Notes: generated by a model from the letters alone, not told the origin. DNA of 56,746 nucleotides from Bacillus sp. V3-13 (GCF_002860165.1 NZ_PGUZ01000003.1:1-56746), one strand, 5' to 3'; positions 1 to 9,455 are shown, counted from the stretch's first letter. Made by a program: numbers and translations.

Positions 1-68
1 GACACTTACTCGGGTTGGACTTTCACCAACTAGCAATTAACGGCTTGCTGGGCACGCGAAAATGACAA

Positions 69-95
69 AAACCCAAGGACGATGTCCCTGGGTTT
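69..95 (-). terminator. Terminator downstream of rpmF
   Basis: A stem of about 10 bp (ACCCAAGGAC with GTCCCTGGGT, one mismatch) and a GAT loop lie just past the rpmF stop codon. Read on the minus strand it is followed by a T-rich stretch, as expected of an intrinsic terminator closing the yceD-rpmF operon. Confidence 0.7.
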
Positions 96-109
96 TATCT
101 AAATAGAAA

Positions 110-283
110 TTAGTCGTTCACAACTTCTTTTCCTTTGTATGTTCCGCAAGACTTACATACACGGTGAGCAAGTTTCATTTCTCCACAGTTTGGGCATTCT
201 ACCATACCGGGAACCTGTAATTTAAAATGAGTACGACGTTTTCTTTTCGCAGTTTTAGAAGTTCTTCTAAAAGGTACAGCCAT
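110..283 (-). CDS. rpmF: 50S ribosomal protein L32
   Basis: A 57-residue basic protein of the large ribosomal subunit. The N-terminus begins [10 protein letters not shown] and is followed by a Lys/Arg-rich stretch typical of L32. Four cysteines at about 30, 33, 43 and 46 form two CxxC pairs, so this is the zinc-binding form. The ATG at 283 is chosen because GGAGG lies 8 nt upstream; an in-frame GTG at 292 falls inside that ribosome-binding site. It is the second gene of a yceD-rpmF operon, the usual arrangement in Bacillus and many other bacteria, and is followed by a hairpin terminator. Confidence 0.97.
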   Translation of the reverse strand: MAVPFRRTSKTAKRKRRTHFKLQVPGMVECPNCGEMKLAHRVCKSCGTYKGKEVVND

Positions 284-374
284 TCTTCCCACCTCCTTAA
301 AGAGAATTAAGAAAGTTATGAAGGCCAGATCAAGCTGGATTCTTCAAATGCTTCTTGTTTTTCCTTCCGGCTAC

Positions 375-896
375 TTATTCAGAAGGGTTATTTTTTTGAT
401 CGAAAAAGTTAGCAAGCCCGGCAAGACGGGGATCAACCTTTTCACGTTTATCCTGCTCATGAATGACTTCCCAATCATTTCCTGATTGAGGAGCCCCTTC
501 ATCACCGCTATCTTCACAGAAAACTTGCATTGGGACCTCAAGCAAAAGAATTTCCTGAATAACCGGCATAAGGTCGATTACTTCTCCTTTTACTTGATGA
601 ACTTCCTCTTCGGTTTCATAATCCAAACCTTTTAAGAGAAACGTTTCCGTTGTTTCAACGTTAATTGGATAATTCACGTCAACTAAAGTACGAGAACAAG
701 GAAGTACCAAATGACCTTCTATTTTCAAATGGAAAGTCACTTTCGCTGAATCGATATCTGCCCGGCCTGTAATATGCATGGGCGAAACAGAACGGATTGT
801 CGAATCAATTTTTTTGATTTCATCAACATTCACAGTTTCATCAATCGGAAAATCCTTGCTTCGATATTTTTGCAACTGGCTTAAAGTCCATTTCAT
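375..896 (-). CDS. yceD: YceD family (DUF177) protein, 23S rRNA accumulation factor
   Basis: A 173-residue protein of the YceD/DUF177 family (YlbN in B. subtilis), linked in other bacteria and plants to 23S rRNA accumulation. The acidic C-terminal part ends with DPRLAGLANFFDQ, a family signature. Two Cys residues occur, one in the central CSR segment and one in VFCEDSG. It lies directly upstream of rpmF on the same strand. The ATG at 896 sits a few nt after GGGGTG; the GTG at 905 overlaps that site and is unlikely to be used. A consensus sigma-A promoter lies just upstream. Confidence 0.93.
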   Translation of the reverse strand: MKWTLSQLQKYRSKDFPIDETVNVDEIKKIDSTIRSVSPMHITGRADIDSAKVTFHLKIEGHLVLPCSRTLVDVNYPINVETTETFLLKGLDYETEEEVHQVKGEVIDLMPVIQEILLLEVPMQVFCEDSGDEGAPQSGNDWEVIHEQDKREKVDPRLAGLANFFDQKNNPSE

Positions 897-923
897 ACGA
901 ATCACCCCAAGGCAACAAAGGTA

Positions 924-952
924 ATTATAGCTTCCATATAATTATTTGTCAA
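924..952 (-). promoter_or_regulatory. Sigma-A promoter for yceD-rpmF
   Basis: On the minus strand TTGACA (952-947), a 17-nt spacer and TATAAT (929-924) match the housekeeping consensus exactly. It points at yceD. Its -35 hexamer overlaps that of the divergent tmcAL promoter. Confidence 0.85.
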
Positions 953-974
953 TATTTTTTCTTTACACTATAAT
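946..974 (+). promoter_or_regulatory. Sigma-A promoter for tmcAL
   Basis: TTGTCA (946-951), a 17-nt spacer and TATAAT (969-974) face tmcAL. The leader from this -10 to the tmcAL start is about 130 nt. The -35 hexamer is shared with the oppositely directed yceD promoter. Confidence 0.8.
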
Positions 975-1107
975 GTAGACATTATCCTACCACTTTAAAC
1001 TGCTTTGTCAACCTTTTAATAGGATTTAGTATGCCTGACTTCAGGTAAATCGGGCTCTTTTTCATAAAGAAAAATGAAAAGATTTTACCGCGAGGGAGTA
1101 ACGAATC

Positions 1108-2328
1108 ATGAAAGTTGTCGGAGTCATTGTTGAATACAATCCCTTTCATAACGGCCATGCCCACCATCTCGAAATGGCAAAAAAAATAACAGGTGCCGAT
1201 GTGGCGATTGCCGTGATGAGCGGAAACTTTTTGCAGCGCGGTGAGCCGGCGCTCGTTTCAAAATGGACGCGGGCCAAAATGGCACTGTTAGGCGGGGTTG
1301 ATCTGGTTTTTGAGCTGCCTTACCAATTTGCGACCCAGAAAGCCGAAGTGTTCGCCAATGGTGCAGTGTCAATCCTGTCGTTGGCTGGCTGCACCCATTT
1401 ATGCTTCGGAAGCGAATCAGGCGATATTGATTCATTTTATACCGCTATCGATTTTTTGAACAGGCATGACAGCGAGTTTCAAGAAAATATCAGGCACTAT
1501 ATAAGTAAAGGTGTCAGCTATCCAAAAGCGCTGGCGCTCGCCTTTCAAGATTTAAAACCCGGGAAAGAAATGGCTGATTTATCCAAGCCGAATAATATCC
1601 TTGGATTCCAATACATAAAATCGATGCAAAGATTGGACACGGGCATGGAGGCCGTAACGGTTAAACGGAAAAGTGCCGGTTACCATGATGAGCATTTTTC
1701 TTCAGAAACGATCGCAAGTGCAACAAGCATCAGGAATGCATTGTTTTCCGAACAGGGAAAGCTTGGCGAGATCAAAAGCTTTGTGCCGGAAAGCACCTAC
1801 CGGCTGCTTGCTGAGCATTATCACGAATTTGGGCATTTTCATAGCTGGGACAGCTACTGGCCTTATTTGCGATACAGGCTGATCACGATGTCGCCCGGGG
1901 AACTGGCAATGATCTACGAGGTTGAGGAAGGGCTCGAAAACCGGCTTATGTCGTGCGCGCTTCAAGCAGGTTCTTTTGCTGATTTTATGAAAATGGTTAA
2001 AACAAAACGGTACACATGGACAAGACTGCAGCGGACGTGCGTCCATATTTTAACGAACGCAAAAAAAACGGAGATGAAACACGTCACGGAACCACAATAT
2101 TTACGGTTGCTCGGCATGTCCGAGCGCGGCCGTGATTATTTGAATAAAAAGAAGCAGCAATTGACTGTCCCGGTTGTGTCAAAGCTGTCCGCCTTCAAAA
2201 ATGAGCAAATCCAGCTTGATATTAAAAGTTCAAGGATATATGCGCTCGGGGCGCCGCCACATATGCAAACATCCGTTGTCGGAGATGAATATAAGCAACA
2301 TCCGATTTATTTACTTAACCAAAATTAA
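1108..2328 (+). CDS. tmcAL: tRNA(Met) cytidine acetate ligase
   Basis: A 406-residue enzyme (YlbM) that uses acetate and ATP to make N4-acetylcytidine at the wobble position of elongator tRNA-Met in B. subtilis. The N-terminus has the nucleotidyltransferase signature GVIVEYNPFHNGHAHHL (HNGH near residues 16-19). SATSIRNAL near residue 205 resembles the second ATP-binding motif of that superfamily. Length fits the family. The ATG follows AGGGAG at proper spacing. It is transcribed divergently from yceD from its own consensus promoter and converges on ylbL. Confidence 0.95.
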   Translation: MKVVGVIVEYNPFHNGHAHHLEMAKKITGADVAIAVMSGNFLQRGEPALVSKWTRAKMALLGGVDLVFELPYQFATQKAEVFANGAVSILSLAGCTHLCFGSESGDIDSFYTAIDFLNRHDSEFQENIRHYISKGVSYPKALALAFQDLKPGKEMADLSKPNNILGFQYIKSMQRLDTGMEAVTVKRKSAGYHDEHFSSETIASATSIRNALFSEQGKLGEIKSFVPESTYRLLAEHYHEFGHFHSWDSYWPYLRYRLITMSPGELAMIYEVEEGLENRLMSCALQAGSFADFMKMVKTKRYTWTRLQRTCVHILTNAKKTEMKHVTEPQYLRLLGMSERGRDYLNKKKQQLTVPVVSKLSAFKNEQIQLDIKSSRIYALGAPPHMQTSVVGDEYKQHPIYLLNQN

Positions 2329-2367
2329 ACAAGCAGCGTTGTACCACGTGGATACAATGCTGCTTGT
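2329..2367. terminator. Hairpin between convergent tmcAL and ylbL
   Basis: ACAAGCAGC-g-TTGTA pairs with TACAA-t-GCTGCTTGT around a 9-nt loop, directly after the tmcAL stop. The T-rich flank is better on the minus strand, so it probably ends ylbL transcripts and may act in both directions. Confidence 0.7.
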
Positions 2368-2381
2368 GTTTAGTCCGTTCA

Positions 2382-3401
2382 TTATTTTTCTTCAAGTCGC
2401 TCCAAATACTGGACCGCTTCATCAAAGGAGTTAACGGGAACAATTTTCATATCCGTTCGAATATCTTTTGCTGTTGCAACGGCGGCCTCGTAATTTGATC
2501 CCCCGGCTCCCTCCTCAAAAGGGGCCAAAAAGATTTCCGCACCTGCTCGATCGGCTGCAACGACTTTTTGCTCAATACCGCCGATTCTGCCGACTTTTCC
2601 ATCTGGTTCGATCGTTCCTGTCCCAGCAATATCATATCCTTTAGTCAAATCTTCTTCCGTCAGCTGGTTATAGATCTCAAGGGAAAACATTAAACCGGCC
2701 GAGGGCCCGCCGATATCCTCGGTATTTAGCGTTACTTCCGGATCGGTTATCACTTCTTTGTCATCTGTCAGCATGATCCCGACTCCAACCTTTTCAGGAT
2801 GGTCTTTGTACGGCTCAATTGACAGTGAAACGTTTTTCGTTTTTCCGTTTCGTTCAAAACTTAACGAGATTTCTTCACCAGCCTTTTTGGTGCCCACATA
2901 ATCAATAAACTGATCAGACGACTCAAATTCGCGCCCGTCCACCGCAAAAATTTTATCGCCAACGGCCAATTTCCCGGCGGCTGGCATATCATCAAAAACG
3001 TTCAAAACGTAAACGCCGTTGTACTTGTAATCGATCTGCTTCCCGGCCTTTTGGTAGGCGACCTCAATGGCGCTTGTCTGGGAGGTGGTCATAAGGTGGA
3101 GCTGTCGGACATTGTATTCCTCATCAGTTTCATTCGGGCTCTTGATCATTTCTTCCGGGTGGAGCTGATGATACTTGCTAAATTTCGCAGCCAGGTACGA
3201 ATAAATGTTAGCACGGCCCATTCTGACCGTCGTTAACATAAAGCTCCCTTCCTCCTCATAACCGTTCTCTACTTCAATAATTGCTTCAAGTTCCTTCGCC
3301 ATACCCGGTTTTGACACATAAAAGGGTAAATAATAAAAAGTGCTTGCTATCAAGAAAATAGCGGCAATAATGAAGGCACGTACATAAAATTTTCGCTGCA
3401 T
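2382..3401 (-). CDS. ylbL: PDZ and Lon-type Ser-Lys protease YlbL (membrane anchored)
   Basis: A 339-residue protein with one N-terminal transmembrane segment (about residues 8-26), a PDZ domain (about 125-200) and a Lon-like proteolytic domain (about 215-335). The catalytic pair is visible: Ser234 in GPSAGLMFS and Lys279 in GGIEQKVVAA. The active domain should face outside the membrane. In B. subtilis YlbL is linked to turnover of a DNA-damage-induced cell-division inhibitor. It starts 3 nt after the ylbK stop, so the two are probably co-transcribed. Confidence 0.93.
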   Translation of the reverse strand: MQRKFYVRAFIIAAIFLIASTFYYLPFYVSKPGMAKELEAIIEVENGYEEEGSFMLTTVRMGRANIYSYLAAKFSKYHQLHPEEMIKSPNETDEEYNVRQLHLMTTSQTSAIEVAYQKAGKQIDYKYNGVYVLNVFDDMPAAGKLAVGDKIFAVDGREFESSDQFIDYVGTKKAGEEISLSFERNGKTKNVSLSIEPYKDHPEKVGVGIMLTDDKEVITDPEVTLNTEDIGGPSAGLMFSLEIYNQLTEEDLTKGYDIAGTGTIEPDGKVGRIGGIEQKVVAADRAGAEIFLAPFEEGAGGSNYEAAVATAKDIRTDMKIVPVNSFDEAVQYLERLEEK

Positions 3402-3404
3402 TAC

Positions 3405-4190
3405 TTACTGGGGCTCCTTCCATCTTTCAAAAACGCTTCTGATTTTACTAAGTTGTTTTCTTGTTTCCTCTTCACCGATTGAAATAATTTCTTCTATATT
3501 TGTAAAAGCTCTCGAGCTGTACATTTCCACTCTTGGGCGGATCATTACATCCGAGGCAATCTGCCTGTTGATGACGAGCTCATTTTGCATGATATCGAGG
3601 CTCTGCATAATAACATCGTAGATTGTGGTAATCTCGGTATTTATTTTAACATGCGATACATCTACAGCAATGATTAAATCAGCGCCCATCTCCTTTACGA
3701 CAGAAACAGGCACTCTGTCAATGACCCCGCCGTCAACGAGAAGCCTGCCATTTAACTTTTCCGGAACAAAAATTCCGGGGATTGAAATGCTCGCCCGGAC
3801 AGCATCAGCAATCGGCCCGCTGTAAAAGACGACCTTTTCCCCTGCCATGAGGTCTGTTGCAACGACTCCGACTGGTATATCGAGCTGCTCTATATTTTTC
3901 CCATGGGTAAAAATACGAATAAGTTCCTTCACCCTTTTGCCGGAAATAAAACCCATTTTCGGCACCGTAAAATCGAGGTAATATTTGCGTTTAAACGCTT
4001 TTGACAATTTATAGAGCCTTTCTATATCAAGGCCTGCGGCAAAAAAGCAGCCAACCATTGCTCCCATGCTGCTGCCTGCCAGCAAGTCAACCGGTATCCC
4101 TTCTTCCTTCAAAACTTTCAGTACACCTAAGTGGGCAAACCCCCGGGCTCCTCCTGAACCAAGCGCGACACCTATTTTTGGACGACGCAA
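3405..4190 (-). CDS. ylbK: Patatin-like phospholipase YlbK
   Basis: A 261-residue patatin-family serine hydrolase. All family motifs are visible: the oxyanion-hole GSGGARG (11-17), nucleophile Ser41 in GSSMG, and the catalytic Asp153 of VDGG. The substrate is unknown; the family acts on phospholipids or other acyl esters. There is no signal peptide, so it is cytoplasmic or peripheral. The start is TTG at 4190, with GGGAGG 9 nt upstream. It precedes ylbL in a tight operon and diverges from ylbJ. Confidence 0.92.
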   Translation of the reverse strand: MRRPKIGVALGSGGARGFAHLGVLKVLKEEGIPVDLLAGSSMGAMVGCFFAAGLDIERLYKLSKAFKRKYYLDFTVPKMGFISGKRVKELIRIFTHGKNIEQLDIPVGVVATDLMAGEKVVFYSGPIADAVRASISIPGIFVPEKLNGRLLVDGGVIDRVPVSVVKEMGADLIIAVDVSHVKINTEITTIYDVIMQSLDIMQNELVINRQIASDVMIRPRVEMYSSRAFTNIEEIISIGEEETRKQLSKIRSVFERWKEPQ

Positions 4191-4393
4191 AAGAGATTAC
4201 CTCCCGCTCAAATTTCAACCTGATTCAATCTTATGGTCTATTTCATGGTTCTATGAGTATATTGGGATATATAAGGACAAGGCATGGAAGGCGCATGGTG
4301 ATGAACGCCTCTCTTAAAATATTCGGCTTTTTTCTAATGACCAATATTCTAACACTGTTTTATGCACTTTGCACAGCAAGGAGGGAGGCAGCA

Positions 4394-5611
4394 GTGTTTC
4401 TTTCAAAATTCAAAACAGTTTTCCTCGCTTTATCGGTCACCTTGATGGCTGTATCGCTGATCTCTTTTCCACAGGAGTCTGTTGATGCTTCCATTAGGGG
4501 CCTTAATATGTGGTGGGAAATCGTCTTTCCATCCCTGCTGCCGTTCTTCATTGTTTCAGAAATGCTGATCGGCTTTGGAGTCGTCAAATTCATTGGAGTA
4601 TTGCTTGAACCATTGATGCGGCCTTTATTTAAAGTTCCCGGGGTAGGCGGCTTTGTCTGGGCAATGGGGATGGCTTCCGGATACCCTGCAGGCGCAAAGC
4701 TCACTGCGCGCTTGCGGCAGGAAGGACAGCTGACGAGAGTCGAGGCAGAAAGGCTGGTTTCGTTTACAAATTCATCTAACCCCTTGTTTATTTTCGGCGC
4801 GGTTTCAGTCGGTTTTTTTTATCATGCACAATTAGGGATTATTTTAGCAATGGCCCATTATTTAGGGAATATTTCAGTCGGGATGATCATGAGATTTTAC
4901 GGAAAAGATGAAGAGAAAACAAATGAAAAAAGCGGGCAGAAATTTTCCATTAAAACAGCACTATCCGCCCTGCACCGGACAAGAATGAATGATAACCGGC
5001 CGATCGGGAAGCTGCTCGGTGATGCGGTCATGTCGTCGATCCAAACTTTATTAATGATCGGCGGCTTTATCATCCTGTTTTCGGTGATCAATAAGCTGCT
5101 TTACCACCTGCAATTTACTTCATTTTTCGCAAAAATAATCGAAGTGATCCTTGATATTTTGCATTTGCCTGTAACCCTCAGCATTCCATTTATTTCAGGC
5201 CTCTTTGAAATCACGCTTGGCAGCCAAATGACCAGCCAGGTCCAGGAAGCCACACTGATGCAGCAGACGATTATCACAAGCTTCATCCTTGCTTTCAGCG
5301 GATTCAGTGTTCAAGCCCAGGTGGCAAGCATACTTGCCCAAACAGATATCCGCTTTCAACCTTTTTTCATTGCCCGTGTAATTCACGGAATACTCGCCAG
5401 CTGCTTTGCCTTTATATTGTGGAATCCGGTTTATGAACGGTTTTATAACACAGAAGAACCCTCCAACGCCATTCCCGTCACTGTCTTTGCTGAAGATTCC
5501 TGGGTTTGGCAAGCATATAAGATCCTCGTTGATACGGGCCCGGTGATCACCATTGCATCCCTTCTCGTTTATACAGCTTTGTACGCCAAAAAGATGTCCG
5601 GCTGGCGGTAA
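4394..5611 (+). CDS. ylbJ: Sporulation integral membrane protein YlbJ
   Basis: A 405-residue polytopic membrane protein of the YlbJ family, with nucleoside-recognition (Gate) type segments. In B. subtilis it is made in the mother cell under sigma-E and is needed for heat-resistant spores. The N-terminal conserved block GLNMWWEIVFPSLLPFFIV is clear. The frame stays open upstream to 4001, but that part overlaps ylbK antisense. I place the start at GTG 4394 because AAGGAGGGAGG precedes it and the length then matches the family. It converges on coaD. Confidence 0.92.
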   Translation: MFLSKFKTVFLALSVTLMAVSLISFPQESVDASIRGLNMWWEIVFPSLLPFFIVSEMLIGFGVVKFIGVLLEPLMRPLFKVPGVGGFVWAMGMASGYPAGAKLTARLRQEGQLTRVEAERLVSFTNSSNPLFIFGAVSVGFFYHAQLGIILAMAHYLGNISVGMIMRFYGKDEEKTNEKSGQKFSIKTALSALHRTRMNDNRPIGKLLGDAVMSSIQTLLMIGGFIILFSVINKLLYHLQFTSFFAKIIEVILDILHLPVTLSIPFISGLFEITLGSQMTSQVQEATLMQQTIITSFILAFSGFSVQAQVASILAQTDIRFQPFFIARVIHGILASCFAFILWNPVYERFYNTEEPSNAIPVTVFAEDSWVWQAYKILVDTGPVITIASLLVYTALYAKKMSGWR

Positions 5612-5624
5612 TTTGTGGCTAATG

Positions 5625-5666
5625 AAAAAAACCTGCACTGTGATGATCTTTAGTGCAGGTTTTTTA
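5625..5666. terminator. Bidirectional terminator between ylbJ and coaD
   Basis: AAAAAACCTGCACT and AGTGCAGGTTTTTT form a 14-bp stem with A and T runs on its outer ends, so it can terminate both convergent genes. Confidence 0.9.
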
Positions 5667-5668
5667 AG

Positions 5669-6725
<1,057 letters not shown>

Positions 6726-6830
6726 ATGTATCACCACTAATTTTCGAGATAAAACAAGCATCTCCATTATCCTATCATAATTGTTTTTTTGCCGCCAACC
6801 TGTTAGATGCTTTATTTCATCTCCCTACTT

Positions 6831-6944
6831 TTAAAAAAATAACCAAAAAGGGTGTATAACCCCATTTATTGTGGAAATACTGTTACTAACAGCATCTATC
6901 GAGGATGTTGTTGCCAACCGCGGAGAAGACTTACGTTTCCCCAT
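6831..6944 (-). CDS. Small ORF of 37 codons with strong RBS, function unknown
   Basis: ATG at 6944 is preceded by CCGGAGGAAG with 8 nt spacing, a near-ideal Bacillus ribosome-binding site. The frame encodes 37 residues ending in TAA at 6831. The N-terminus is basic (MGKRKSSPR), the middle is Ser/Thr-rich, and the C-terminus is aromatic and hydrophobic (IHPFWLFF). I do not recognise a family. It lies about 100 nt upstream of rsmD on the same strand, so it could be a membrane-associated small protein or a leader peptide. Coding status rests on the RBS alone; the opposite strand carries a terminator-like hairpin pair just upstream. Confidence 0.5.
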   Translation of the reverse strand: MGKRKSSPRLATTSSIDAVSNSISTINGVIHPFWLFF

Positions 6945-6982
6945 AAGTTCTTCCTCCGGTTTCTCCTCTCCCTTTGCCTTCT

Positions 6983-7036
6983 ATTCTTAGAAATAAGAAT
7001 ATAGAAGGACCCTGCAGGAAACTGCAGGGTTTTTTT
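6983..7036 (+). terminator. Tandem GAAA-loop hairpins, plus-strand terminator
   Basis: ATTCTTA-GAAA-TAAGAAT (6983-7000) is followed by ACCCTGCAG-GAAA-CTGCAGGGT (7009-7030) and seven T. GNRA loops and the T run are on the plus strand. The nearest genes on both sides are on the minus strand, where the tail is weak. It may still stop the stalk-domain gene in that direction. Confidence 0.7.
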
Positions 7037-7043
7037 CTTGTTG

Positions 7044-8468
7044 TTACTCTCCCGGCCCGGAAATGATAATTTCCTGTTCATTTTCTTCAATTGCAAAATT
7101 AAAAAGTGTTTCAAGCCATTGCTGTTCAATATACATACGATTATCAATCGTGATCAGCGGATTTTCCAACAGGCCATAATCCTCCTCATTGTAAATAAAT
7201 ATATTGCGGTCTACGAAGAAGCGGTAACTGTTGGTTCCTTTATTGAGCAATAATCCTCCCTGATCAGCTAAAGCAGTTGTCTCATAGCCCATCCCGGTCA
7301 TGAGTTCTGTAAATGGGAACAGCCTTTTCCCGTCCTCATAAATAACTTCGATCCCGTCTACCGGCTTATTGGCTGCACGGATAGGCCTTGGGTCATAGAA
7401 ATAGAGAGGGACGAAAGCGGCTGAATCCACCCTGTTTAATGTAAAAAAGTGAGTCCCCATCCCTTCTGCAGCACCCAGAAGCTCATCCAGTTTTTTTGCA
7501 GTTAGTTCCGGCTCCTCTTGCACTGCAGTAAAAAAGAGGTTTAGCTGAGCATCAGACAACTTCGCCTTGAGATCATTCAACATTGCTTGTCCCTTTGCGT
7601 TCGAGCTTTGCTGCTTAGTGACCGCAGCGGCAAAAAGGTCAATAAGCCCTTTTTCCTCTGGCGACAGAGTTTTCAACTTTTGTGAAAAATAGATTTGGGC
7701 TGCTTTTCGTTCAACCGTTTCCATTGGTTCATTCTTTTTCGTGATCAAAAGCCCTTTTCCGATTGTTTCAGGATATTGATCGGTCATCACAATCGATAGA
7801 TGGGGGAAATCAGCGATTTTTGCCAAAGACTGCAACTGGAATGGTGCCCCCTGTTGAACTGGTTCGCGGTAATAGATGATTCCACCTTGATTGGCTGTCG
7901 CCAATGGTGCTGCTTGCCAATAGAGAGAAAGGGCCTCTCCTTCACCTTCAAATACATAATAATCGATAAATTCAAGCTTTTGCTGACCTTTTAAAGGTGC
8001 GCCGGCAATCCACGAGCCGTTTCTCCTTGCATAATCGACAATGTCCAGCTTCGTTCTTGAAGCGGCAACATCCGGAAATTTTATCGTCCAATCATCCAGG
8101 AACAAAGAAGCAGCGCCATCATCGACAGGCAGTCTGTATTCGAGTGTGATGCTTCCTTTGTCAGCCAGGAAGGTGTCCGGATTATCATCGGCTGATTCAC
8201 ACGGATTTGCTTCTTTCGTCACGCAGCTCCAGTTCTCGATTGATTCCGGAACCGAAATGCGATATTCCTTTCCCTCTGTCAGTCCATCTATAGTTTGGGA
8301 AACCTTCAATTCCCGGGGTTGTGATTCAACTGTTAAATGCTGGAGGGCTGTCTCCCGGCTCTCCTCAGGCTGCTCAATTTTTTCCGAGTAAGCTTCCCAC
8401 TGCCAGAACAATATGCCACTGATGGCAGCTGACAATATTGTAAATAAAAATAAAAATGCCCGTAACAA
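7044..8468 (-). CDS. Membrane-anchored protein with C-terminal copper amine oxidase-like stalk domain
   Basis: A 474-residue protein with an N-terminal signal anchor (about residues 3-22). A long central region has no family I recognise. The C-terminal ~100 residues (KRLFPFTELMTGMGYE to NEQEIIISG) resemble the copper amine oxidase N-terminal-like (stalk) domain common on Bacillus surface proteins. Cys residues occur in WSCVTKEANPCES and might form a disulfide. The start is TTG 8468 with GAGGAGAG upstream. It follows ylbG on the same strand. Role unknown; an extracytoplasmic envelope function is inferred from topology only. Confidence 0.72.
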   Translation of the reverse strand: MLRAFLFLFTILSAAISGILFWQWEAYSEKIEQPEESRETALQHLTVESQPRELKVSQTIDGLTEGKEYRISVPESIENWSCVTKEANPCESADDNPDTFLADKGSITLEYRLPVDDGAASLFLDDWTIKFPDVAASRTKLDIVDYARRNGSWIAGAPLKGQQKLEFIDYYVFEGEGEALSLYWQAAPLATANQGGIIYYREPVQQGAPFQLQSLAKIADFPHLSIVMTDQYPETIGKGLLITKKNEPMETVERKAAQIYFSQKLKTLSPEEKGLIDLFAAAVTKQQSSNAKGQAMLNDLKAKLSDAQLNLFFTAVQEEPELTAKKLDELLGAAEGMGTHFFTLNRVDSAAFVPLYFYDPRPIRAANKPVDGIEVIYEDGKRLFPFTELMTGMGYETTALADQGGLLLNKGTNSYRFFVDRNIFIYNEEDYGLLENPLITIDNRMYIEQQWLETLFNFAIEENEQEIIISGPGE

Positions 8469-8639
8469 TCGGAACTCTCCTCACCAAAATATGATTACCT
8501 TAACAATAACAAAATCGCTCATATTCGTCACACAAATTTTGTATAAAAAACTCGAAAAATGTTTTCATTTGGAAGCATTCTTTGGCATACTGAAATCAAT
8601 CATTTTATCAGCCCAATGCAATAGTGTTTTAAAATTATA

Positions 8640-8666
8640 AAAAGGTGAGGTTCTCCCCCACCTTTT
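8640..8666 (-). terminator. Terminator overlapping the ylbG stop
   Basis: AAAAGGTG pairs with CACCTTTT; on the minus strand the stem is followed by ATAATTTT. The stem includes the last bases of ylbG. Confidence 0.65.
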
Positions 8667-8940
8667 AAATTCCCATTTTATAATCGTATTCTTTTGCTTT
8701 GTCAGGTTTGGAATTTTCAAATTCCAGCCGCAGAAAAGGCTTGTAAGAAGGTTCAGCCTTCTTGACGAACGAATACGATTGAATTTTTTCAAGCAGACCT
8801 TCCATTTCTTCCTGATTACAATAGAGAACAGCATATTTCAAACGCCTTGAAACATAATGGACATTTCCAAATCTTCTCAGCATCTTTGCTTGCTTAAGCG
8901 AATACAGCCAAATAATGATTCCCTGCCGTTGACCAAACAT
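8665..8940 (-). CDS. ylbG: YlbG (UPF0298 / DUF2129) protein
   Basis: A 91-residue cytoplasmic protein matching the YlbG family over its whole length. Conserved blocks are [30 protein letters not shown] and [11 protein letters not shown]. The family is restricted to Bacilli and its function is not known. As in B. subtilis it lies next to ylbF, but here a 111-codon gene on the opposite strand separates the two. Confidence 0.93.
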   Translation of the reverse strand: MFGQRQGIIIWLYSLKQAKMLRRFGNVHYVSRRLKYAVLYCNQEEMEGLLEKIQSYSFVKKAEPSYKPFLRLEFENSKPDKAKEYDYKMGI

Positions 8941-9075
8941 ATTGATACTCCTTCAAGATAGGTTATTGCTAATAGTCTAGCATAATATACGTTCTTTGAG
9001 CAACGCAGATTCCTTTATTTGAAACAGGATTGCCCTTTTTTATAAAATAATCGTAAAAGGACATTGGTGGAAAAC

Positions 9076-9411
9076 ATGGATTTGGATCATATTTGGGACC
9101 GCTTTATCGAGTTGCTGCAAGCAGATCCGGCTATCAATAAAGCCTATTATAAAAAAGCGGCAGGCATTCCGTTTCTCTATATATGCGCGATCGACAACCA
9201 GCCTGGCCAGGTGTTGGATGCAGCGATTCGGCGTTCCTCGGCAAAGGCGATGAAGGGAAAGCAACTGCATAGTGAAACGGTGTTTGTCCGCGCAGACGAT
9301 CAATTGTTCGTCTACCGGCACCGTTTTTTTGTCCCTCAGCAGAAAATGTTTTGCTGCGGCAACCAGTGTGCTGACTGTGTCCGGTTTAAGCTGCAATCGT
9401 TTTGGACTTAG
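9076..9411 (+). CDS. Uncharacterised small protein with C-terminal Cys cluster
   Basis: A 111-residue protein starting at ATG 9076 with GGTGG just upstream. It has a mixed N-terminal domain (MDLDHIWDRFIELLQ) and a C-terminal FCCGNQCADCVRF block, i.e. CC-x3-C-x2-C, that could bind zinc or an iron-sulfur cluster. I do not recognise the family. It lies alone on the plus strand between ylbG and ylbF and ends in a bidirectional terminator shared with ylbF. The Cys spacing is reminiscent of but not the same as the FhuF-type CC-x10-C-x2-C iron-sulfur motif. Confidence 0.65.
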   Translation: MDLDHIWDRFIELLQADPAINKAYYKKAAGIPFLYICAIDNQPGQVLDAAIRRSSAKAMKGKQLHSETVFVRADDQLFVYRHRFFVPQQKMFCCGNQCADCVRFKLQSFWT

Positions 9412-9455
9412 GTCCGCCAGACCGTGAAATTTTCTCGCGCGTGTTATGAGGACAA

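Noticed and set aside
1-60. End of a possible transposase-like or other coding frame (DTYSGWTFTN then TAG)
   Set aside because: Only ten codons are visible and I cannot tie them to a known family with confidence; the sequence may equally be non-coding.
4001-4393. N-terminal extension of ylbJ
   Set aside because: It overlaps ylbK on the other strand and would precede the conserved N-terminus; GTG 4394 has a strong RBS.
6896-7147. 83-codon minus-strand frame spanning the hairpins before the 37-codon gene
   Set aside because: It runs through the terminator-like stems and the end of the stalk-domain gene; the 37-codon frame has the RBS.
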